Position numbers and translations under genes: made by a program. The notes under the pieces were generated by a model that saw only the letters and a program-made list of their open reading frames with translations, did no database searches and was not told where the DNA came from. Source: JAYXXU01 sp037969155 (GTDB lineage: Bacteria > Pseudomonadota > Gammaproteobacteria > Pseudomonadales > Moraxellaceae). From it: a DNA stretch of 16,192 nucleotides. The stretch is from assembly GCA_037969155.1 (NCBI GenBank), contig JBBKWW010000077.1, forward strand, positions 1-16,192, given 5' to 3'. Positions within the stretch are counted from its first letter, which is position 1. Each line of letters starts with the position of its first letter. Below, one piece after another: positions 7,782 to 13,407 of this stretch.

Positions 7782-9131
7782 TTAAGGAGTGTAGTTAAAC
7801 TGACCCATCACTGGGAAGTGATCAGACAAATCCCATGTCATAAACACTGGATCAGCCGCTGAGCGAATAATCCGCACATCATTACGTGCCTGAGTCGGCT
7901 GACGATGGGTATTCGAAGATACGATATAATCCAGATACTCAACTGTCGTACCACCCGAACCTGCTGCGCCAGCCAATGCATTAATCCGAGGATCAAAGGT
8001 TGAGGCGGTATAGCCGGTGCTGACCGGATTAGTGCCGTTCAAATTTACCAGCATCTGGGCGTAGTCTTGTGGCCACAGGAACTTATTCACATTGAAATCG
8101 CCACCCATCATCACCGCTTCGAATGCGGGAACGTTTTGCTGGTCAACCAATGCCCGAATCTGCTGAAAATGCTCTTGACGCAACGCACGTGCCTCATCAG
8201 TGTCAAAGGATGCCGTGTGGGTTGAGGTCACATGATACGCCTTACCGCCTTTAATCACTTCAGCGTAAATCACCCCTTTATCCGCAAAGCAATCGGTGCC
8301 CGTACAGTTTGGATAAATGAACTCAGCCGTATTGGCAATCGGATAGCGACTCGCCACCAATACACCGCTATCAAATACGTTATAACCTGAACCATATGGA
8401 ATATGGGTTTGGTACGGATACTCTTGTGCCAACTGCGTCAGCATGGCGTTGCGGCTAGACGAAAATGCCTCTTGAAACAACACCACGTCATAGCCTTTGA
8501 GATTCTGTGGTAATTGGCTGAGACGCTCATCAATCTTGGCTGCGACTAAAGGTAACGCATAAATATTATAGGTCAGCACTTTAAGCTCATTGGCGCTGGC
8601 TGAAATCGGCTCTGCTACAGTTTTTTGGTGAATGGTGTAATGGAAATCATCATAGCCACTGGTTGATTCAGATTTAAACGCAGCCTCTGAAGCTTTGCCG
8701 AGATAGGTCGTGTTGTAACGGTGAATACTGCGGTCAGTAAACCACGGTGAACTAAAGCCACTACCTGACGCGCCATGCTTGATGTTACTGCCCGTCCACG
8801 TGCCAGTCATCGACTGCTTAAACGTCACACTCGAGCCACCGCTGGTCACTACAGTATCAAAATTATAGGTTTGGCCAGATTTTACGCCCGAATAACGGTT
8901 GTAACGCAGCACTCGTTTGGTTTCATACGCACCAATCGTGGTGGCTTCTTGTGCCCACTGACTGCCCTGGGTCAGGGTACGTGTGCCACTATGATTCACG
9001 GCCACTGAAACAGGTTGATCAGTGGTATTGGTAATAAAGACATAGGTATCAGCTTGCGCTTGCTGACCCAGCAATAGCGTGGATAACAAACATGTTCCTG
9101 CGATTGCCCCAAAGTTAAATGCTGCACTCAC
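7782..9131 (-). CDS. Secreted neutral sphingomyelinase-like phosphodiesterase (EEP/DNase I fold)
   Basis: Predicted to hydrolyse sphingomyelin or a related phospholipid outside the cell. The 449 residues start with a signal peptide ending AQA (about 1-27). An N-terminal domain of about 145 residues rich in Thr, Ser and Tyr, probably beta-structured, precedes the catalytic domain at 182. Catalytic motifs in order are LTYNIYALP (N189), LFQEAF (E221, Mg ligand), STHTASFD (H305), GGDFNVN (D345, N347), VEYLDYI (about 398-403) and LSDHFPVMG (D437, H438), all as in bacterial sphingomyelinases. C276 and C281 may pair. The start is GTG at 9129-9131, with a perfect AGGAGG (9138-9143) six bases upstream on the minus strand. 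It heads an operon with the foldase-like gene. Strict substrate is not provable; other EEP phospholipases C are possible. Confidence 0.88.
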   Translation of the reverse strand: MSAAFNFGAIAGTCLLSTLLLGQQAQADTYVFITNTTDQPVSVAVNHSGTRTLTQGSQWAQEATTIGAYETKRVLRYNRYSGVKSGQTYNFDTVVTSGGSSVTFKQSMTGTWTGSNIKHGASGSGFSSPWFTDRSIHRYNTTYLGKASEAAFKSESTSGYDDFHYTIHQKTVAEPISASANELKVLTYNIYALPLVAAKIDERLSQLPQNLKGYDVVLFQEAFSSSRNAMLTQLAQEYPYQTHIPYGSGYNVFDSGVLVASRYPIANTAEFIYPNCTGTDCFADKGVIYAEVIKGGKAYHVTSTHTASFDTDEARALRQEHFQQIRALVDQQNVPAFEAVMMGGDFNVNKFLWPQDYAQMLVNLNGTNPVSTGYTASTFDPRINALAGAAGSGGTTVEYLDYIVSSNTHRQPTQARNDVRIIRSAADPVFMTWDLSDHFPVMGQFNYTP

Positions 9132-9429
9132 GGCTCACCTCCTGTGGTTTGGTGAAACTGATCACCAAAATTGCTTAAAAAATGACTACAAGAGAATTGT
9201 GTAATAATTCGAATACAAAATAATGACATTTTACGACAACAATGTTCGATTCCGACGAATGGATGTTCGAAACAGCGCATCTATCAAAAATATATCGTCA
9301 ACAGACCCTAAGAAATCTTGCGCCTTTATGATGTTCTATGCGTTCCCGTCCCATATGAAGTCAGATCGAAGCACATGGCTTTGGTGACAAGTGATGTACC
9401 ACAACTCCCTAGCCAGTGGTCTGTAACAA
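9132..9429 (-). promoter_or_regulatory. Upstream regulatory region of the sphingomyelinase operon
   Basis: A 298-base gap without a gene. Reading away from the sphingomyelinase start it holds a strong Shine-Dalgarno site (9138-9143), a perfect 8-base inverted repeat with a 6-base loop (9148-9169), the palindrome ATTCGAAT (9207-9214), a possible promoter with TGTATT as -10 and TTGTCG as -35 at a 16-base spacing on the minus strand (about 9212-9239), and two copies of ATGTTCGA at 9242-9249 and 9263-9270. The part near the genes is distinctly AT-rich. Nothing recognisable was found from about 9280 to 9429. Confidence 0.5.
9148..9169 (-). promoter_or_regulatory. Perfect hairpin in the leader of the sphingomyelinase mRNA
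   Basis: Arms TTTGGTGA and TCACCAAA (plus-strand reading) are perfectly complementary across the loop AACTGA. In the minus-strand mRNA it lies just 5' of the AGGAGG site; its 3' arm contains UCACC, which is also complementary to the GGUGA overlapping the Shine-Dalgarno sequence. It could be an RNA switch, a repressor operator or a stability hairpin. Confidence 0.5.
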
Positions 9430-10812
9430 TCAATCTGTTGAGGCCAAATGCGCCCGTGGAATTTTCTTGTATAGCTGCTCAATACGATGAATGTCATAGG
9501 CATTTTGTAGGGCTAGTCGGGCATCATCACGCACACGTGCGGCCTCTGCCATCACCTCGTGGCGCTCTTGATCACTCAAAATGGGCTGATGATACAGATA
9601 GCTCAACAGCCGCAGCATACCCTGTAGACAACTGACATCTCCGGCACAATAACGACGATAAGCTGCCATCACTTGATACAGCAGCTCAGTATGACTCACG
9701 CCTTTCATGCACACCCAGACCATACCCGCCGATTGCGCTGACTGATCTGGCGCACTGGCTTTAGCCTCGGACGGCGGCGATTTGCCCCAATATAAATCGG
9801 GTGAACATTGCCAACGCTGCGCAAACAGCTCGGTCAGCACCTCCAGCGTCGATACTGTCGTCATCGGATCATTAATCCCTGGTGACATCGCACGTATCCC
9901 AATCTCGGCCAACTGCTGAAAACCGGCCAAATGATTATCTGACAGCACCTCACGCTCATCACGACTAAAATAAAAAAACGCTCGAAACTGATCCAAAGTC
10001 TCATCCGTCAATGCACCACTATGATCAAACAAGACAGTCCGTGCAAAAACAAACTGACCTCGAAACGGATGTACCTCAATTTTAACCTGATGCTCTTTAC
10101 ACAAAGCCAGCAAGCCACCTTGATCAATAGAGCCTAAATAACCGGTTTGGGTACTGGCACAACGCAGCCAATCTGACGTACGGATGAATGCCGATCGAGA
10201 CTGCTGTTCCTCTAATCCAGAGTCAAACAGCAACGACAACTGTCGCGCCGTATCGTGGCGTAGCTGTGTCAACACACTGTCGACTCGAATGGAGCGCGAA
10301 ATCGAATCAATAAAGTAAATAAAGGCAAAAAAGCACAAAGAACTTAAACCTATACCGACCCATACGGCCAAATTAATATCAATTGGATCAATTTGATCTG
10401 GCTTGATCGCAATGATCACGATCACGTCATAAAACACAGCGGCCAAATATAAACCCAAGATCAACTGGTGCTTTTTGACCCCTGTCAATGACGGCAACAC
10501 GCGCGGTGAGAATCGATTAGCCGCTTGGTTCAGCAATAGCATGACCATCGAAAAACTAAACACCATCATCGACAGCACAGAACCAGCTAAAAAGGTCATC
10601 AGGCCACTGATGGTGTCTTGCTCTGGTACAGCAAAAATAGGAAGCTTGATGCGGAGGTAATCCGAGACGTTCAGTACAGTGCTATCAAAATAGATGACCG
10701 TAACAGCCAACGCCACGCCTAAAAAACCCAGCACCACCGGATAAAACGCAATACTCTGCGTAATGCGCTCATACCAGCGTTGGATTGGCACGATCAGGTA
10801 GGGTTTTATCAT
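9430..10812 (-). CDS. DUF2254 family integral membrane protein
   Basis: Predicted inner membrane protein of unknown function. The 460 residues contain four hydrophobic segments in the first 170 (about 22-42, 70-95, 118-137, 147-168) and a soluble C-terminal half. Family marks are LSMMVFSFSMVMLLLNQAANRFSPRVL between segments two and three (quoted in part: NRFSPRVL at 99-106) and AMSPGINDPMTT (308-319). The start is the ATG at 10812, which begins just ahead of the first membrane segment; the frame stays open to a TTG at 10863, but that start has no support. Shine-Dalgarno is weak for either. It is a single minus-strand gene, about 300 bases from the sphingomyelinase operon, and nothing in the context tells its role. 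Confidence 0.82.
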   Translation of the reverse strand: MIKPYLIVPIQRWYERITQSIAFYPVVLGFLGVALAVTVIYFDSTVLNVSDYLRIKLPIFAVPEQDTISGLMTFLAGSVLSMMVFSFSMVMLLLNQAANRFSPRVLPSLTGVKKHQLILGLYLAAVFYDVIVIIAIKPDQIDPIDINLAVWVGIGLSSLCFFAFIYFIDSISRSIRVDSVLTQLRHDTARQLSLLFDSGLEEQQSRSAFIRTSDWLRCASTQTGYLGSIDQGGLLALCKEHQVKIEVHPFRGQFVFARTVLFDHSGALTDETLDQFRAFFYFSRDEREVLSDNHLAGFQQLAEIGIRAMSPGINDPMTTVSTLEVLTELFAQRWQCSPDLYWGKSPPSEAKASAPDQSAQSAGMVWVCMKGVSHTELLYQVMAAYRRYCAGDVSCLQGMLRLLSYLYHQPILSDQERHEVMAEAARVRDDARLALQNAYDIHRIEQLYKKIPRAHLASTD

Positions 10813-10913
10813 GTTGTGATCAAAACTTGCGAAATGGATGAAATATGCTAACCCGCAAGCCAATCTGATACTAGGGTCTATTGACGTTTAAGCCACAGCC
10901 ACGATACTGGCCG

Positions 10914-10950
10914 TTTTTTGATGGCTGGCGGTTTTTTTGATGGCTGGCGG
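10914..10950. repeat. Tandem direct repeat, two 18-19-base units
   Basis: Two head-to-tail copies of a unit made of a T-run followed by GATGGCTGGCGG: 10914-10931 has six Ts and 10932-10950 seven Ts. The repeat sits in the 139-base gap upstream of the DUF2254 gene and downstream of the toxin-antitoxin terminator. Confidence 0.8.
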
Positions 10951-10965
10951 CTGTGATCTCGACTT

Positions 10966-10992
10966 CAAAACAAAACCGCCACGGTGGGCGGT
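10966..10992 (-). terminator. Intrinsic terminator after the antitoxin gene (27-base repeat, copy 1)
   Basis: Read on the minus strand it has the stem arms ACCGCC and GGCGGT around a 6-base loop, followed by TTTGTTTTG. It begins 10 bases past the antitoxin stop, so it should end the toxin-antitoxin transcript. The same 27 bases recur exactly at 11729-11755. Confidence 0.75.
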
Positions 10993-11002
10993 CTGTTGTC
11001 GT

Positions 11003-11302
11003 TTAGGCGGGTTGGTCGATCAACTCGATACGAATATGCTTGCCTAATGCCTGTGCCGCACTGGCTAAGGTGGTCAGGGTCAAGCTGGTATCTTCTTCAT
11101 CGAGCAACCGATTCAAAGAAGATCTGCTGGTGTGCATGCGCTTGGCCATTTCGGTCTTGGTCAAGTGCTGGGCTTTCATGGCCTGTTCAAGCTGCCACGC
11201 CAATACCCGCTTGACTGCCACAGCCGATACTTCGTATAAGATACCTTCGCTGTCTAGGAAGCTATCAAAGTCACTACCAATGTGTGGATTGTGAGTGGTC
11301 AT
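11003..11302 (-). CDS. XRE/HigA-like antitoxin
   Basis: A 99-residue protein with a helix-turn-helix DNA-binding domain (about 47-85: LTKTEMAKRMHTSRSSLNRLL, of which the recognition part is TSRSSLNRLL). The fold and position after a Gp49-like toxin mark it as the antitoxin of a HigBA-type pair, expected to neutralise the toxin and repress its own promoter. Its ATG overlaps the toxin's TGA (ATGA at 11299-11302), so translation is coupled. The N-terminal 40 residues are probably the toxin-binding part, by analogy with the family. The inverted repeat upstream of the toxin gene is the probable operator. HigA symbol is not assigned because several related antitoxin families share this layout. Confidence 0.85.
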   Translation of the reverse strand: MTTHNPHIGSDFDSFLDSEGILYEVSAVAVKRVLAWQLEQAMKAQHLTKTEMAKRMHTSRSSLNRLLDEEDTSLTLTTLASAAQALGKHIRIELIDQPA

Positions 11303-11661
11303 AGCATTTGTCCTCTCAGTTGCGATAATCGTGTTTTTGCCAAGTCCAAGTCAGGCGACGGGGTTTTTTGCGATTTTTTGATAAACCCATGCAATAACAC
11401 CATGCGCCCCTCGACAGTCGTAAACAACACCCTTGCGATTTTGTGGTTTAGGCTGATTCGCACTTCCCACAAACCTTGCTCCAACTTGCGCACCAATGGC
11501 ATCCCCAACGGCCAACCCATTTGAACCGTCTTGATATCTTCGCCAATCGTGCGCCGCTCTGTTGGTTCTAAAGCCTTTAACCAGTCCCGCACAGGCTCTG
11601 TTCCTGCATCGCTACGAAAAAAAACCACTTGCAACACAATCGGTATCGGTTCGTTCGTCAT
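11299..11661 (-). CDS. HigB/RelE-superfamily toxin (phage Gp49-like)
   Basis: A 120-residue protein of the Gp49-like branch of the RelE/ParE superfamily, whose members cleave mRNA on the ribosome. Seen motifs are VVFFRSDAGTEPVRDWL near the start, LEQGLWEVRISL in the middle, IARVLF, and VLLHGFIKKSQKTP near the end, all typical. The start ATG at 11661 is chosen because it begins where family members usually begin; an ATG 12 bases upstream is possible, and the frame stays open further upstream through the 27-base repeat into the short relic. Toxin-before-antitoxin order is the HigBA order. Active toxicity cannot be judged from sequence. Confidence 0.85.
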   Translation of the reverse strand: MTNEPIPIVLQVVFFRSDAGTEPVRDWLKALEPTERRTIGEDIKTVQMGWPLGMPLVRKLEQGLWEVRISLNHKIARVLFTTVEGRMVLLHGFIKKSQKTPSPDLDLAKTRLSQLRGQML

Positions 11662-11693
11662 CGTCCACTGCATCGCATGGCTGTTCAGGTCAG

Positions 11694-11730
11694 TGTACCA
11701 AATAAAGTACATCAATTGAGATGTGGTACA
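11694..11730 (-). promoter_or_regulatory. Candidate operator of the toxin-antitoxin pair
   Basis: A perfect 7-base inverted repeat, TGTACCA (11694-11700) and TGGTACA (11724-11730), encloses a second one, ACATC/GATGT around AATTGA (11709-11724). It lies about 33 to 69 bases before the toxin ATG, where autorepressor sites of HigA-type antitoxins normally lie. Promoter boxes in it are weak (TTGTAC, 16 bases, TACTTT on the minus strand). Confidence 0.5.
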
Positions 11731-11755
11731 AAACAAAACCGCCACGGTGGGCGGT
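11729..11755 (-). terminator. Intrinsic terminator (27-base repeat, copy 2)
   Basis: Identical over 27 bases to the terminator at 10966-10992, with the same minus-strand orientation: a 6-base-pair GC stem followed by TTTGTTTTG. It lies 68 bases past the stop of the phospholipase gene and would end that transcript. With the first copy it brackets the toxin-antitoxin pair. Confidence 0.75.
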
Positions 11756-11767
11756 TGTGGTGGTACG

Positions 11768-11813
11768 CGAATGTGTTGAACATGCTCCTGACGCAGCGCC
11801 CGCGCGGCATCAT
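11768..11813 (-). pseudogene. Short relic resembling an internal piece of a sphingomyelinase gene
   Basis: On the minus strand this stretch reads DDAARALRQEHVQHIR, close to DTDEARALRQEHFQQIR at residues 310-326 of the intact enzyme encoded at 7782-9131. At DNA level 36 of 46 aligned bases agree with 8155-8200. Nothing before or after it matches. Its frame is continuous with the toxin frame but closed by a TAG just upstream. It lies between the phospholipase stop and terminator copy 2. Best read as a leftover of a second sphingomyelinase-like gene; chance similarity is possible because the piece is short. Confidence 0.5.
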
Positions 11814-11823
11814 CGCAAATCCA

Positions 11824-13407
11824 CTACATTAGCGCTTCTACCGGCAGCCAACCCACCACCCGTGACACGGCGCGACGGCTGCGACTGGCGGGTTCGGCAT
11901 GGTGTTCGATCATCTCGCCCGTTTGGTTTTTTTCCAGCCAGAGCAGCTTGCCATCAGCATCTAGGGTCACCCGATAGGCGAGGCGCAAAATATTGCCAGA
12001 AAACACCTGATCGACCAGATCGGCCGCCGCACGACTCTCGATCATCACGCCCCATTCGGCATTGATCAGCACCGAGCGCGGATCGAGGTTCATCGAGCCG
12101 ACATAGGTCGTCCGACTGTCCCAACTGATCGCTTTGGCATGTAGACCACTGTGGGTATGCAGTAGCCCTTCGCGGCTGCGCCACTTGCGAATCGGGTCGG
12201 CGTGCGCATCGGGCTTAAACTCATACAGCACGACCCCTGCGGTCAGCAGTTGTTGCCGTCGCCGTGCATAAAAATCATGCAAGACCACCACGTCAGTGGC
12301 GGCAAGGCTATTGGTCAGGATGCGGATGCGCACGCCATTTTGTGCCAGCTTGACTAATGCCTGTGTACCCCTCTCGGTCGGTACGAGGTAGGGCGATATG
12401 ATATCCAGTGATTGCTGGGGGTCACCTGCGATTGCCAAAATCTGCGCACCGATGGTCTGGCTAAACGGCAAGGTTTGACTGGCTTTGGCAGGCGTATCAG
12501 TGACCAAGCGGGTACGGGTCGGCAAGGTTTGGCTATCGAGTAGCGTCGAGGCGATTTGTGCGCCATTTAGCCAACGATCGAGTGGATGTTGTTCGGCGAT
12601 GGCACCCAGATAGACTTTGGCATCGGCGGTTTGTTGCACATGTTTAATCTGTTGTAACTCTCGCTGTTCGGCAGCGGCATCGCCGTTGAGTAAGCCGATC
12701 ACCGGATAGGCCAGCCGATCATTCCAAAACCGATCAAAGCTTTGTCCCATCTGGCGCAAGGCCGACCCCGCCAGCATCACGTCCAGATCGGCAAAAAAAT
12801 CATCAGGGCTAATCCGATAATAGGCATCGGCCATGTTGCGGCCACCGATGATCATGATCTGCCCATCCACCACGAAGGTTTTGCCGTGTAAGCGGCGCTG
12901 GGTACGCGAAAAATCCACCAGATGATTCAGCGCCCGATACTCTCGATAGGCCAGCGGATTAAACAAGCGCACCTCGATGCTGGGGTGTTTGGCCACCGCC
13001 AGCCAGAGCGCGTCGAGTCCCGTGGTGTTTTGGTCATCCAGCAGCAGCCGCACCCGCACGCCCCGTTGTGCCGCGTCAATCAGTTCATGCAGGATCAGCC
13101 GTCCGGTGATGTCGTTGTCCCAGATGTAGTAGGCCAAGTCGATGCTGTGTTGGGCGCGGCGGATCAGTTGTACGCGGGTGGCAAAGGCTTCTAGCGGGTC
13201 AAGCAGCGGATACACCATGTCATCGCGTTGTTGGCGCGGGTCAAGCGAGCGCAGTTTGTCGGCTTCGATGCTATAGCTGAGTGGTACATTCGGTCGGGTC
13301 GGTAGCGTATTACAGGCGGGCATCAGTATGATCAACAGTGGCAATAGCATGCCAAAGATCAGTCGAAGCTGGCTGTTACTCAGTTGACTCGGCATGATGC
13401 GGCTCAT
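11824..13407 (-). CDS. Phospholipase D / cardiolipin synthase C-like putative lipoprotein
   Basis: A 527-residue member of the phospholipase D superfamily, closest in outline to ClsC/YmdC, which makes cardiolipin from phosphatidylethanolamine and phosphatidylglycerol. Two HKD motifs are complete: HGKTFVVD (H174, K176, D181) with GGRNMADAYY after it, and LHAKAISWD (H423, K425, D430) with YVGSMNLDPRS after it. The N-terminus is a hydrophobic segment ending MPAC (C32), an imperfect lipobox, so it may be a lipoprotein. Start ATG at 13407 overlaps the TGA of the restriction-modification gene (ATGA), implying coupled translation; ATG 13395 is an alternative. The reading frame stays open further upstream but that part has no protein-like sense. 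Similar proteins are usually about 470-520 residues. Confidence 0.85.
   Translation of the reverse strand: MSRIMPSQLSNSQLRLIFGMLLPLLIILMPACNTLPTRPNVPLSYSIEADKLRSLDPRQQRDDMVYPLLDPLEAFATRVQLIRRAQHSIDLAYYIWDNDITGRLILHELIDAAQRGVRVRLLLDDQNTTGLDALWLAVAKHPSIEVRLFNPLAYREYRALNHLVDFSRTQRRLHGKTFVVDGQIMIIGGRNMADAYYRISPDDFFADLDVMLAGSALRQMGQSFDRFWNDRLAYPVIGLLNGDAAAEQRELQQIKHVQQTADAKVYLGAIAEQHPLDRWLNGAQIASTLLDSQTLPTRTRLVTDTPAKASQTLPFSQTIGAQILAIAGDPQQSLDIISPYLVPTERGTQALVKLAQNGVRIRILTNSLAATDVVVLHDFYARRRQQLLTAGVVLYEFKPDAHADPIRKWRSREGLLHTHSGLHAKAISWDSRTTYVGSMNLDPRSVLINAEWGVMIESRAAADLVDQVFSGNILRLAYRVTLDADGKLLWLEKNQTGEMIEHHAEPASRSRRAVSRVVGWLPVEALM

Noticed and set aside
10813..10863. TTG start adding 17 residues to the DUF2254 protein
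   Set aside because: Rare start codon without a ribosome binding site; the ATG at 10812 begins just before the first membrane segment.
10893..10919. Plus-strand terminator GCCA-loop-TGGC followed by a T-run
   Set aside because: The stem is only four pairs and there is no plus-strand gene for it to serve.
11662..11745. Longer toxin start at GTG 11745
   Set aside because: It would translate through the terminator repeat and operator; family members begin near the ATG at 11661.
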